The notes under the pieces are model-generated. The model was not told the DNA's origin. It worked only from the letters and a program-made list of their open reading frames with translations, and did not search any database. Shown here piece by piece: positions 7,970 through 16,295 of a DNA stretch of 64,000 nucleotides. The first letter of the stretch is position 1, and every line of letters begins with the position of its first letter. Position numbers and translations under genes: made by a program. Origin of the DNA: Streptomyces tsukubensis (GTDB taxonomy: Bacteria; Actinomycetota; Actinomycetes; Streptomycetales; Streptomycetaceae); assembly GCF_009296025.1 (NCBI RefSeq), contig NZ_CP045178.1, positions 8,060,001-8,124,000 on the forward strand, written 5' to 3'.

Positions 7970-9031
7970 TCACACGCTCGGCGGGAGCTCGCCCGAGCCA
8001 CGCTGGATCAGCCGGGTGGGCAGATCTATCCGCTCGGTCGCGTAGGGCGCCCCCTCAAGGCGCTGGAACAGCCGCTCGGCAGCCGTGCGCCCGAGCCGCG
8101 CGGCGTCCTGCGCCACCACGGTCACCCCGGGCCGCAGCAGGTCGGCCAGTTCGAAGTCGTCGAAACCGACGAGCGCCACCTCACGGGGGAACTCGGCGAG
8201 CACCCGTACGACGGTCACCGTCACGCGGTTGTTGCCGGCGAAGATGGCGGTGACCGGATCCTGGCCGGTCAGCATCGCCTCGGCGGCCTCCGCCACCCGG
8301 ACGGGATCCGTGACCCCCAGGGAGATCCACCGGTCCTCCGTGGCGATCCCCGCGTCCTCCATGGCGGCCCGGTAACCGCGCAGCCGCTCGGCGGCGGTGT
8401 GGATGCGCGGCTGGTCGCCGATGAAGCCGACGCGGTGATGGCCGTGGTCCAGCAGGTGCCTGACCCCGTCCCGCGCTCCGCCGAAGCTGTCCGACAGCAC
8501 GACGTCGGCGTCGATCCCGCCCGCGGGTCTGTCCACGAACACCGTCGCGACCCCCGCGGCGATCTCCGGCTCCAGATAGCGGTGGTCGTCCCCGGCGGGG
8601 ATCACGACCAGGCCGTCCACCCGGCGGGCACAGAGCGCGAGCACCAGCTCCTGCTCACGCTCGGGGTCCTCGGCGCTGGAGCCGTTGATCAGCAGCGCGC
8701 CGTGTTCGCGCGCCACCTCCTCCACCGCCCTGCTGAGCGGACCGTAGAACGGGTCGGCCAGGTCTTCCAGGACCAGGCCGATACTGGCGGTGCGTCCCTT
8801 GCGCAGCACCCTGGCGCTGTCGTTGCGCCGGAAACCGAGCGCGTCGATCGCGTCCTGGACGCGCCGCTCGGTATCCGGAGTCACCCCCGGTTCGCCGTTG
8901 ACCACCCGGGATACCGTCTTGAGCCCCACCCCGGCGCGCGCGGCCACATCCTTCATGGTCGGGCGATTGCCGTAGCGGTTCGCGGGGTGACGGGCGGTCT
9001 CTGCCACAGTGCGCTGTCCTGTCGTCGTCAT
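7970..9031 (-). CDS. LacI family transcriptional regulator
   Basis: A 353-residue LacI/GalR-type repressor. The helix-turn-helix spans about residues 26-48 (TMKDVAARAGVGLKTVSRVV) and is followed by the hinge helix region RRNDSARVLRKGRT. The periplasmic-binding-like effector domain follows, with IGLVLEDLADPFYGPL, GLVVIPAGDD, VVFVDRP-type segments and VALVGFDDFELADLL. ATG 9031 gives the normal length; the longer open frame upstream runs antisense through the ROK kinase gene. It is divergent from that kinase gene, with a perfect 12-bp palindrome with a central CG between them. It therefore probably represses both, with a sugar or sugar phosphate as inducer. Confidence 0.93.
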   Translation of the reverse strand: MTTTGQRTVAETARHPANRYGNRPTMKDVAARAGVGLKTVSRVVNGEPGVTPDTERRVQDAIDALGFRRNDSARVLRKGRTASIGLVLEDLADPFYGPLSRAVEEVAREHGALLINGSSAEDPEREQELVLALCARRVDGLVVIPAGDDHRYLEPEIAAGVATVFVDRPAGGIDADVVLSDSFGGARDGVRHLLDHGHHRVGFIGDQPRIHTAAERLRGYRAAMEDAGIATEDRWISLGVTDPVRVAEAAEAMLTGQDPVTAIFAGNNRVTVTVVRVLAEFPREVALVGFDDFELADLLRPGVTVVAQDAARLGRTAAERLFQRLEGAPYATERIDLPTRLIQRGSGELPPSV

Positions 9032-9061
9032 CGGTGGGCGTGGCGTCGAGCATAGAGCCTG

Positions 9062-9073
9062 GACAACGTTGTC
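9062..9073. promoter_or_regulatory. LacI-type operator between the lacI-type and ROK kinase genes
   Basis: GACAACGTTGTC is a perfect palindrome with the central CG characteristic of LacI-family sites. It lies 31 bp upstream of the regulator start and 67 bp upstream of the kinase start, well placed to control both divergent promoters. Binding by the adjacent LacI protein is inferred. Confidence 0.7.
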
Positions 9074-9139
9074 AGTCACGAGAGAGACTGTTGGCCTAAT
9101 TCTCTGGCCAGCCCTTTCACCAGGAAGACACAGACACTG

Positions 9140-10096
9140 ATGCACTCGGACCCCGTCGCCGCGCTCGATATCGGCGGCACCAAGATCGCTGGAGCCCTGG
9201 TGGACGACCGGGGCCGCGTCCTCCTGCGTGCCCAGCGGCCGACGCGCGCCAGGGAGGACGGCGAGACCGTGATGGGCGCCGTGGCGGAGGTCCTGACCGA
9301 ACTGACACGGTCGCCCCAGTGGAGTGACGTACGCACGCTCGGTATCGGCAGCGCCGGTCCCGTGGACGCCATCAGGGGCAGTGTCAGCCCCGTCAACGTC
9401 CCTGGCTGGCGTGACTTCCCCCTCGTCGACCGGGTGCGTGACATCGTCGGCGGACTGACGGTCGAGCTGATCGGCGACGGCGTGGCCATCGCCGCCGCCG
9501 AGCACTGGCAGGGCGCGGCCAGGGGGCATGACAACGCGCTGTGCATGGTCGTCTCCACGGGCGTCGGTGGCGGCCTGGTGCTCAACGGCAAGCTGCACCC
9601 CGGCCCGACGGGCAACTCCGGCCACATCGGTCACATCAGCGTCGACCTCGACGGCGACCTCTGCCCGTGCGGTGGCCGGGGCTGCGTCGAACGCATCGCG
9701 AGTGGCCCCAACATCGCGCGACGGGCTCTCGACAGCGGCTGGGAACCCGGCGCCGACGGCGACGCCAGCGCGGCGGGGGTGGCCGCCTCGGCCCGCGCGG
9801 GAGATCCGCTGGCCCTCGCCTCCTTCGACCGCGCGGCCCGTGCGCTCGCGGCGGGTATCGCCGCCACCGCCACGCTCGTCGAGGTGGACATCGTGGTGAT
9901 CGGCGGTGGCGTCGCCAAGTCCGGCGAGGTGCTCCTCGATCCCCTCCGTCGGCACTTGAAGGAGTACGCGACACTCTCCTTCGTGCAGGACCTGACCGTG
10001 GCCGCCGCGCAGATGGGGACCGACGCGGGACTCGTGGGGGCGGCGGCGGCCGTCTTCGGCAGCGCGGTGACGAAGGCTCCGGCGGGGGCGGCCTGA
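9140..10096 (+). CDS. ROK family sugar kinase
   Basis: A 318-residue ROK kinase, phosphorylating glucose or a related hexose or amino-sugar with ATP. It has the N-terminal phosphate motif DIGGTK (10-15). The catalytic Asp113 sits in IGDGVAIAAAEHW, where the usual ND is GD. The zinc-binding ROK signature has His162 and the cysteines of CPCGGRGC (175-182). There is no DNA-binding domain, so it is an enzyme and not a ROK repressor. ATG 9140 gives the normal family length. It pairs divergently with the LacI regulator. The substrate cannot be assigned from sequence. Confidence 0.9.
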   Translation: MHSDPVAALDIGGTKIAGALVDDRGRVLLRAQRPTRAREDGETVMGAVAEVLTELTRSPQWSDVRTLGIGSAGPVDAIRGSVSPVNVPGWRDFPLVDRVRDIVGGLTVELIGDGVAIAAAEHWQGAARGHDNALCMVVSTGVGGGLVLNGKLHPGPTGNSGHIGHISVDLDGDLCPCGGRGCVERIASGPNIARRALDSGWEPGADGDASAAGVAASARAGDPLALASFDRAARALAAGIAATATLVEVDIVVIGGGVAKSGEVLLDPLRRHLKEYATLSFVQDLTVAAAQMGTDAGLVGAAAAVFGSAVTKAPAGAA

Positions 10097-10285
10097 CGGG
10101 CCACGGACCACTGCCACGCTGGGGTTGACCGGCCCTGGACGCCCCGCCCCGGGGACTCGCCGCGCGGGGCCCCGCCTTGTGGATCCGCCGCGCGGGGCCG
10201 CGCGCCGACGCGGGGGAAGGTTTCTGTCGGCTGCGCCTCGGGCGCCGGACGGAGGCGGGCAGGACGGCCCAGGAGTCCGGCCCGG

Positions 10286-10615
10286 CTATCGCAGGGGCGT
10301 GACCGCGCCCTCGCGCACCCTCGCCACGTCGTCCATGTCCACCGGGGCCGGAATGCCCAGCTCGGCGTGGACGCGCTGATAGATGCCCTGTTCCAGCAGC
10401 GGTGTCTGGATACACGGCCACGGGGTGGGGCCGACCAGTGGGGTGAGCCGCTTGATGCGCGCGACCACCCAGTCGCACCGCATCGACCAGTAGCCGTTGG
10501 TGGCGCCGTGCCTGGCGTCGTCGAGATCTCGCCACAGATGGGCGAGTTCTTCCCTGGCCGCTTCGCGCAGCGGGTCCTGCGTGGAGACGGTCATACCGTC
10601 AGATGCCTGAGACAT
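10286..10615 (-). CDS. Conserved hypothetical protein, about 109 residues
   Basis: A soluble, mostly helical protein of unknown function. Visible features are an acidic N-terminal helix (REAAREELAHLWRDLDDARHG), a WSMRCDWVVARIKRLTPLVG segment, a proline-rich turn, then GIYQRVHAELGIPAPVDMDDV. There are no membrane segments and no known catalytic motif. ATG 10615 is preceded by GAGGAC; an internal ATG eight codons later is a possible alternative. The codon pattern is that of a real gene and I recall similar small Streptomyces proteins, without a name. Confidence 0.65.
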   Translation of the reverse strand: MSQASDGMTVSTQDPLREAAREELAHLWRDLDDARHGATNGYWSMRCDWVVARIKRLTPLVGPTPWPCIQTPLLEQGIYQRVHAELGIPAPVDMDDVARVREGAVTPLR

Positions 10616-10867
10616 GGTGGGTCCTCGCGTAGGAAAGAGCTTCTGTCCGCCAGGACAAGGGTGCAGGCAACGCGGAGCCACCGAGCGAAATCGGCGAAAC
10701 ATCCCTCTCAGGAGGGCGTCGGCGCTGGCGTCCTCACTCAGGTGCGCGCGAAGACGCGGCCGTCGCCCGTACGCGCGTCTGTGGCTGATCCGGGAGTTCG
10801 ACCCGGCTCCCGCCCGCCCGTGGAGGCTCTCCGCGCCCGCCTGTGGTGCCGTCTTCGACGGGGACGG

Positions 10868-11044
10868 TCACAGATCCGAGGTCAACTGTCCTTCCACCAC
10901 GACGAGATAGTCGTCCGAGGCCAGATCCATGACGACCTTCGCCTTGTGCCCCTGGCTGCGCTGGGCCGCGGCGAACTCCTCCGCCGGCCAGCTCCCGCGC
11001 GGGCCGCCTGCGGGGAACCTCTCCAGAACTCGCTGCGCACTCAT
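10868..11044 (-). CDS. Small conserved protein of 58 residues
   Basis: Begins MSAQRVLERFPAGGPRGSWP and continues with AEEFAAAQRSQGHKAKVVMD, ending in a beta-rich tail DDYLVVVEGQLTSDL. The ATG at 11044 has an excellent ribosome site, AAGGAG, seven bases upstream. The reading frame has typical third-position GC bias. The composition (amphipathic helix followed by a hydrophobic strand) suggests a small soluble domain; no function is known to me. It is transcribed toward the 109-residue gene but 250 bp away, so co-transcription is uncertain. Confidence 0.75.
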   Translation of the reverse strand: MSAQRVLERFPAGGPRGSWPAEEFAAAQRSQGHKAKVVMDLASDDYLVVVEGQLTSDL

Positions 11045-11295
11045 CGGACCACTCCTTCATCGCCGGGGACCTCGCCCATGAAATCCAAGGCACTAGCCCT
11101 CTCTTGCCCAGGATTACCTGAAACAGGCTTCGATACAGGACACGGTTCACATGACTTTCTCAGGCGATTCCCCTTTTCCGCCTCAGGACTTCACGCCGAT
11201 CACGATGGAGTGCCTTCCGCCCTTCTCACCGAGGGGGTTTCCCCCACAGGGTGTTACGGGCAAGCCACTGAAGGCCAACAGGAAGAGGGGGAACC

Positions 11296-12291
11296 GTGAT
11301 CGTCTGGATCAACGGCGCGTTCGGTGCGGGAAAGTCGGGCGCCGCGCGGGAACTGATCGAGCTGATCCCCAACAGCACGCTCTTCGATCCCGAGGTCATC
11401 AGCGGCAGACTGCACGAACTCCTGCCGCACAAGCACCTCGCCGAGGTCACGGACGTACGGGATCTGTCGATCTGGCGCCGTCAGGTCGTGGACACCGCCG
11501 CCGCGCTCCTCTGGGAGCTGGGCGGGGTCCTGGTGATCCCAGCGACTCTGCTGAGGCAGGACCACAGGGACGAGATCTTCGGCGGGCTCGCCGCACGCCG
11601 CATCGCCGTGCGCCATGTGTTCCTCGACCCTGACGAAACGATTTTGCGGGACCGGACGGCCCACCACGGGACACCGGGGCCCTCGGAGACCTACCACACC
11701 GCCCGCGCGGGCTGGCTCACCGCCGACGCCCATGTCATCGACAACAGCGCGCTCACCCCGCGGGAGACCGCCTCGCGCGTGGCCGAGGCGATCAGGACGG
11801 AGACCGCCGCCGTCTGCGACATCGTGCAGACCCCCGAGCCGTCGGCCGAGACCGTGGCCGCCGGAGTCCTGCTCTTCGACGACCACGACCGCGTGCTGCT
11901 CGTCGACCCCACGTACAAGGCGGGCTGGGAGTTCCCTGGAGGCGTGGTCGAGGCCGGTGAAGCACCGGCGCGTGCGGGCATGCGGGAGGTGACGGAGGAG
12001 ACGGGGATTCGCCTCACCGAGGTACCGCGGCTACTGGTCGTGGACTGGGAGCCGCCCATGCCACCGGGGTACGGGGGGATGCGGCTGCTGTTCGACGGCG
12101 GCAGGCCGACGGAGGAGGAGATCCGCGATCTGCTGCTGCCGGGACCCGAACTGCGCGGCTGCCGCTTCGTCGGTGAGGAGGAGGCCGCTGGACTGCTGCC
12201 CCCGGTCCGCTACGAACGGCTGCGATGGGCGCTGCGCGCCCGTGAACGAGGCGCCGCCCTCTACTTGGAGGCCGGGGTCCCCATGGGGTGA
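11296..12291 (+). CDS. P-loop kinase-like / NUDIX hydrolase fusion protein
   Basis: A 331-residue two-domain protein. Residues 1-175 form a small P-loop NTPase, with Walker A GAFGAGKS (7-14) and an IPATLL strand, resembling nucleotide or shikimate-type kinases. Residues 186-310 form a NUDIX domain whose box runs from Gly216 to Ile238, with Glu222, Arg230, Glu231, Glu234 and Glu235 at the expected metal-binding positions. It may phosphorylate and/or hydrolyse a nucleotide-linked compound; the substrate is unknown. GTG 11296 follows an AGGAAGAGGGGG ribosome site. Proteins with either domain alone are common, the fusion less so. Confidence 0.85.
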   Translation: MIVWINGAFGAGKSGAARELIELIPNSTLFDPEVISGRLHELLPHKHLAEVTDVRDLSIWRRQVVDTAAALLWELGGVLVIPATLLRQDHRDEIFGGLAARRIAVRHVFLDPDETILRDRTAHHGTPGPSETYHTARAGWLTADAHVIDNSALTPRETASRVAEAIRTETAAVCDIVQTPEPSAETVAAGVLLFDDHDRVLLVDPTYKAGWEFPGGVVEAGEAPARAGMREVTEETGIRLTEVPRLLVVDWEPPMPPGYGGMRLLFDGGRPTEEEIRDLLLPGPELRGCRFVGEEEAAGLLPPVRYERLRWALRARERGAALYLEAGVPMG

Positions 12292-12334
12292 GACGGTCCG
12301 TACGGCGTGAGACGGGTCCGCATGGGGTGGCCGT

Positions 12335-12350
12335 GGTCCCCATGGGGACC
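12335..12350. repeat. 16-bp perfect palindrome downstream of the NUDIX fusion gene
   Basis: GGTCCCCATGGGGACC lies in the 107 bp between two convergent genes. A related GTCCCCATGGGG occurs at 12278-12289 over the end of the upstream gene. It has no loop, so it is a poor hairpin, but may contribute to termination or be a protein site. Confidence 0.4.
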
Positions 12351-12398
12351 GTGGGGTGGGAGCGGACCGCCGCCTTCACCTGATGATGGAGGACACCG

Positions 12399-13097
12399 CT
12401 ACAGCTCGGCGTCCCGGACGGCCGCGGTGAGCAGGGCCACCGTCGCGTCCTCGGTGACCGGGTCGCCGTGGCCGAAGCAGACCGTGGAGGGGGCGAGCAC
12501 CGCCAGGCGCCGCATGGACGCCTTCGTCTGCTCACGGTCGATGTTGAACACGCCGAGCCGCACGCCCCCTGTCCCTGCGACGCAGTCACCCGTGAACAGC
12601 ACACCGTGGCGGGCCAGATGGAACCCGCAACCGCCCGGTGTGTGTCCAGGTGTGTGCACCACTCGTGCCCCGTCGCCGAAGTCCAGCTCGTCGCCGTCCT
12701 CCAGCTCCTGGTCCACGGGGGTGGGGGAGGCCGGCGTGAGCCCGCGGACGGCCTCGGCGCGCAGGGGTATCTCCCAGTCGAGGAGGACAGGCTCCGCGAC
12801 CCGCTGTTCGCCGCGGACCACCGGGGCGTCCAGCCGGTGCGCGAGCACCCGCGCGCCGTACTCCCGCGCGAGCTCCAGGGCGCCGCCGAAGTGGTCCTCG
12901 TGGCAGTGGGTCAGAACGATCCGGCCGATGCGCGCCGGATCGAGCCCGAGGGAACGCACGCCCTCCGCGATCTCCCGCGCCGCGCCCGGCGGCCCCGCGT
13001 CGATCAGTGTCAGCCCGGCGCCGTCGCTCCACAGGTACGCCTGGCCTACCCGGAAGCGGAACATGTGCAACTGGGGGAGTACGCGTACGAGGTCCAT
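12399..13097 (-). CDS. MBL fold metallo-hydrolase
   Basis: A 232-residue metallo-beta-lactamase-fold hydrolase. The zinc motif is THCHEDHFGG (His64, His66, Asp68, His69). HTPGHTPGGCGFHL supplies the next histidine, LFTGDCVAG the bridging aspartate and FGHGDPV the last histidine. This is the arrangement of glyoxalase II-like and lactonase-like members. No extra domain or signal peptide is present, so it is cytosolic. The thioester or ester substrate cannot be predicted. It is oriented with the dipeptidase gene 107 bp upstream of it (by transcription) but each probably has its own control. Confidence 0.88.
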   Translation of the reverse strand: MDLVRVLPQLHMFRFRVGQAYLWSDGAGLTLIDAGPPGAAREIAEGVRSLGLDPARIGRIVLTHCHEDHFGGALELAREYGARVLAHRLDAPVVRGEQRVAEPVLLDWEIPLRAEAVRGLTPASPTPVDQELEDGDELDFGDGARVVHTPGHTPGGCGFHLARHGVLFTGDCVAGTGGVRLGVFNIDREQTKASMRRLAVLAPSTVCFGHGDPVTEDATVALLTAAVRDAEL

Positions 13098-13204
13098 ACG
13101 GCGAACCTAGGCTTCCCGGCGCCCCACCGCACCCTCCTTGGCCGAGGGCGCCGCGCCGCCCGCACAGCGGGGCCGCCGAGGGGCCCCGCCGTCCGGGCGT
13201 CCCC

Positions 13205-14566
13205 TCAGGCCTTGGACCGGGCGTAGTTGCGGAGGAAGAGCCCTTCCGCGACCGAGAGCCGCTCCAACTCCTGCGGCGACACGCTCTCGTTGGGGGCGTG
13301 GATCTGCGCTTCGGGCTCGCTCAACCCGATCAGGAGGATCTCCGCGTCCGGGTACAGCGTTCCCAGGGTGTTGGTGAGCGGAATCGAGCCGCCCTGCCCG
13401 GCGTACTGCATCTCCTCACCGGGGTAGGCCACACTCATCGCCTCCGCCATCGCCGCGTACGCCGGGCTCGTCGTGTCCGCCCTGAACGCCTCTCCCTGAC
13501 CGACCTGTTCGGTCCGCACCCGCGCACCCCACGGCACGTGGCGCTCCACATGGGCGGTGAGCAGCTTCGTCGCCTCACCCGCCGCCACCCCCGGCGGCAC
13601 CCGCAGACTGATCAGCGCCCGCGCCGACGCCTGTACGGAGGGGGTGGCGCCCACCACGGGCGGGCAGTCGATGCCGAGTACGGTCACGGCGGGGCGCGCC
13701 CAGATGCGGTCGGCGACGGTCCCCGAACCGATCAGCTCGACCCCCTCCCGCACCTTCGCGTCCCGCCTGAAGTCCTCCTCCGCGTACTGGAGTCCGTCCC
13801 ACACCGCGTCACCGGAGAGACCGTCCACGGTGGTGGAGCCGTCCTCCGCCCGCAGCGAGTCGAGGACCCGGACCAGCGCCGCGAGCGCGTCGGGGGCCGC
13901 CCCGCCGAACTGCCCCGAGTGCAGATTGCCCTCCAGTGTGTCGACGTCCAGGCGCAGCATGGTCATACCGCGCAGCGTCGCCGTCGCCGTCGGCAGACCG
14001 ACCCGGAAGTTGCCGGAGTCGCCGATGACGATGGCGTCGGCACGCAGCAATTCGGGGTGGGCCTCGGCGTAGCGCTCCAGGCCTCCCGTGCCCTGCTCCT
14101 CGGAGCCCTCGGCGATGAACTTGATGCCGACCGGCACTCCGCCGTCGGCCTTGAGCGCGCGGAGAGCGAGCAGATGCATGATCACGCCGCCCTTGCAGTC
14201 GGCGGAGCCACGCCCGTACCAGCGTCCCGCACGCTCGGTCAGTTCGAAGGGCGGCGTCACCCATGCCTCTTCGTCGAGCGGCGGCTGTACGTCGTAGTGC
14301 GCGTACAGCAGCACGGTGGGCGCGCCCTCGGGCCCGGGCAGGCTGCCGTAGACCGACTGGGTGCCGTCCGGCGTGTCGAGCAGTGCGACATCTTCGAACC
14401 CCTCGGCCCGCAGCGCGTCCGCGACCCAACCGGCCGCCCCCTCGCTCTCGCTCTTCGGGAACTGAGCCCAGTCCGCCACCGACCTGAAGGCCACCAGCTC
14501 GGTGAGTTCTCGCTTCGCCCTCGGCATGAGGGCCGCGACGGAGTCGGCGATCGGATTCAGCGACAT
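13205..14566 (-). CDS. M20 family dipeptidase
   Basis: A 453-residue zinc dipeptidase of the M20 family. It shows the metal-binding LLYAHYDVQPP, GRGSADCKGG with the bridging aspartate, and EGSEEQGTGGL with the catalytic glutamate pair, then the dimerisation domain beginning LRLDVDTLEGNLHSGQFGG. The last metal histidine is in QIHAPNESV near the C-terminus. ATG 14566 is preceded by CAGGAG; the open frame further upstream encodes unrelated basic sequence. It is likely cytosolic, releasing amino acids from small peptides. It is divergent from the flavoprotein gene across 170 bp. Confidence 0.92.
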   Translation of the reverse strand: MSLNPIADSVAALMPRAKRELTELVAFRSVADWAQFPKSESEGAAGWVADALRAEGFEDVALLDTPDGTQSVYGSLPGPEGAPTVLLYAHYDVQPPLDEEAWVTPPFELTERAGRWYGRGSADCKGGVIMHLLALRALKADGGVPVGIKFIAEGSEEQGTGGLERYAEAHPELLRADAIVIGDSGNFRVGLPTATATLRGMTMLRLDVDTLEGNLHSGQFGGAAPDALAALVRVLDSLRAEDGSTTVDGLSGDAVWDGLQYAEEDFRRDAKVREGVELIGSGTVADRIWARPAVTVLGIDCPPVVGATPSVQASARALISLRVPPGVAAGEATKLLTAHVERHVPWGARVRTEQVGQGEAFRADTTSPAYAAMAEAMSVAYPGEEMQYAGQGGSIPLTNTLGTLYPDAEILLIGLSEPEAQIHAPNESVSPQELERLSVAEGLFLRNYARSKA

Positions 14567-14736
14567 GGGCACGCTCCTGAGGGGTGCGACGTTGTACCAA
14601 TGTGCGTGTATGTACGCACGGCGAAAGTTCTCTCGATACTCCCACAGCCGGGTTCGGGCGAATGTGCGCCGTAGGATGCCGTGGAACGCCGGGGAAGACA
14701 GCGGCCCCACAGCCGGATCGGGAGCAGTAGTACATC

Positions 14737-16068
14737 GTGAGCAGCGAGAACTCAGCGGACGAGCCGCAGCAGGACGACCCCGGGGCGGACGCGCCCCCAG
14801 TGTGGGACGTCGTTGTGGTCGGGGCAGGGCCCGGCGGGGCGTCGGCGGCATACGCCGCGGCGACCACAGGCCGACGTGTCCTGCTGCTGGAGAAGGCGGA
14901 CCTTCCGCGTTACAAGACATGCGGCGGGGGCATCATCGGGCCCTCGCGTGACTCGCTGCCGCCCGGTTTCGAACTGCCGCTGCGTGATCGGGTCAGAGCG
15001 GTGACGTTCAGTCTCGACGGCCGCTTCACCCGCACCCGCCGCTCCCGGCAGATGCTCTTCGGGCTCGTCAACCGCGCGGACTTCGACGAGCAGATGGTGG
15101 AGGAGGCACAGAAGGCCGGCGCCGAACTGCGCACGGGCGTCTCGGTCGCCCGAGTCGAGCAGCACGGTTCAGCCGTACCCGACAGGCGCACGGTCGCCGT
15201 CGTCCTGCAGGGCGGCGAGACCCTGCTGGCGCGGGCGGTCGTGGGCGCCGACGGCAGCGCGGGCCGGATAGGAGCCCATGTCGGTGTGAAGCTCGACCAG
15301 GTGGACCTCGGCCTTGAGGCGGAGATCCCCGTGCCGCCCGCGGTCGCCCAGGACTGGGCGGGCCGGGTTCATCTCGACTGGGGTCCGCTGCCCGGAAGTT
15401 ACGCGTGGGTGTTCCCCAAGGGCGACACGCTGACCGTCGGTGTCATCTCCGCCCGCGGCGAGGGCGCCGCCACCAAGCGATACCTGGAGGACTTCATCGC
15501 ACGGCTCGGCCTCGCCGGCTTCGAGCCCACCATCTCCTCCGGGCACCTCACCCGCTGCCGCAGCGAGGACTCGCCGCTGTCACGCGGCCGGGTGCTGGTC
15601 TGCGGTGACGCGGCGGGGCTGCTGGAGCCCTGGACCAGGGAAGGTATCTCGTTCGCGCTGCGCTCAGGCCGGCTCGCGGGGGAGTGGGCCGTGCGGGTCG
15701 CGGAGTCGCACGACGCGGTCGACGCGCGCAGGCAGGCCCTCAACTACGCCTTCGCCATCAAGGCGGGGCTCGGCGTGGAGATGGCCGTCGGACGCAAGAT
15801 GCTGGCCATCTTCGAGCGCAGGCCGGGCCTCTTCCACACGGCGCTCACGAGTTTCCGCCCCGCGTGGAACGCCTTCGCGCGCATCACGAGGGGCGCCACC
15901 ACCCTCGGCGAGCTGGTGCGCGGTCACCCCCTCGCGGGCCGCGCACTCCAGGCGCTGGAGCCGGCCCCCGCCGGGGCCACGCCGTCGGCCGACGAGGCCT
16001 CCTCCTCGGGCGAGCGGAGTGCGGCCGAGGGGAACACGACGGAGGACAGCACTACTTCCCCCTCGTAA
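14737..16068 (+). CDS. Geranylgeranyl reductase family FAD-dependent oxidoreductase
   Basis: A 443-residue flavoprotein with the Rossmann motif DVVVVGAGPGGASAAYAA (Gly29-Gly34), the family motif KTCGGGIIGP, and the second FAD motif LVCGDAAGLLEPWTREGISFALRSG. Members reduce isoprenoid double bonds or act as tailoring oxidoreductases. In Streptomyces this gene type is usually chromosomal and of unassigned substrate. GTG 14737 is the start; the first 20 residues are acidic and disordered, as is the Ser/Glu/Thr-rich tail from about residue 410. The TAA stop (16066-16068) is at the same time the left flank of a MITE-like element, so the current C-terminus may have been set by that insertion. Confidence 0.85.
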   Translation: MSSENSADEPQQDDPGADAPPVWDVVVVGAGPGGASAAYAAATTGRRVLLLEKADLPRYKTCGGGIIGPSRDSLPPGFELPLRDRVRAVTFSLDGRFTRTRRSRQMLFGLVNRADFDEQMVEEAQKAGAELRTGVSVARVEQHGSAVPDRRTVAVVLQGGETLLARAVVGADGSAGRIGAHVGVKLDQVDLGLEAEIPVPPAVAQDWAGRVHLDWGPLPGSYAWVFPKGDTLTVGVISARGEGAATKRYLEDFIARLGLAGFEPTISSGHLTRCRSEDSPLSRGRVLVCGDAAGLLEPWTREGISFALRSGRLAGEWAVRVAESHDAVDARRQALNYAFAIKAGLGVEMAVGRKMLAIFERRPGLFHTALTSFRPAWNAFARITRGATTLGELVRGHPLAGRALQALEPAPAGATPSADEASSSGERSAAEGNTTEDSTTSPS

Positions 16069-16127
16069 GGGGTCCTTGCAATATGGGCCTCCGCGGCCTG
16101 ATCGGACTCCCCTATTGCAAGGACCCC
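16069..16127. mobile_element. MITE-like palindromic element, copy A (internal deletion, 59 bp)
   Basis: Terminal inverted repeats GGGGTCCTTGCAATA and TATTGCAAGGACCCC bracket a 59-bp element flanked by TAA on both sides (16066-16068 and 16128-16130). Both ends match the 162-bp copies at 40230 and 62759; the middle ~103 bp are missing. It lies in the same orientation as the copy at 62759. As a hairpin it may also terminate transcription. Confidence 0.75.
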
Positions 16128-16260
16128 TAAACCCGCGGCTCGTAAATCCGCAAGCCGGGGTGGTCGGGGTCGGCCGCGGTCATCTCCTCCTCGGCGGAGG
16201 TGGCCGTGATCTCCTTGAAGTACTGGCCGACCTTGCGGTCCCGACCGGTGCTCTCCTGTG

Positions 16261-16295
16261 AGAGCGGTGCTCCCGTCGTGGAGCACCGCTCTTTT
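16261..16295 (+). terminator. Rho-independent terminator with T-run
   Basis: A perfect 13-bp stem (16261-16273 with 16280-16292), 6-nt loop, followed by TTTT. It reads on the plus strand, so it would end a transcript coming through from the flavoprotein gene 190 bp upstream. Confidence 0.85.

Noticed and set aside
7268..9055. 595-residue open frame on the plus strand
   Set aside because: Antisense to the lacI-type gene and the pseudogenes; no recognisable protein.
13007..14674. 555-residue open frame on the plus strand
   Set aside because: Antisense to the M20 dipeptidase gene, which has all its catalytic motifs.
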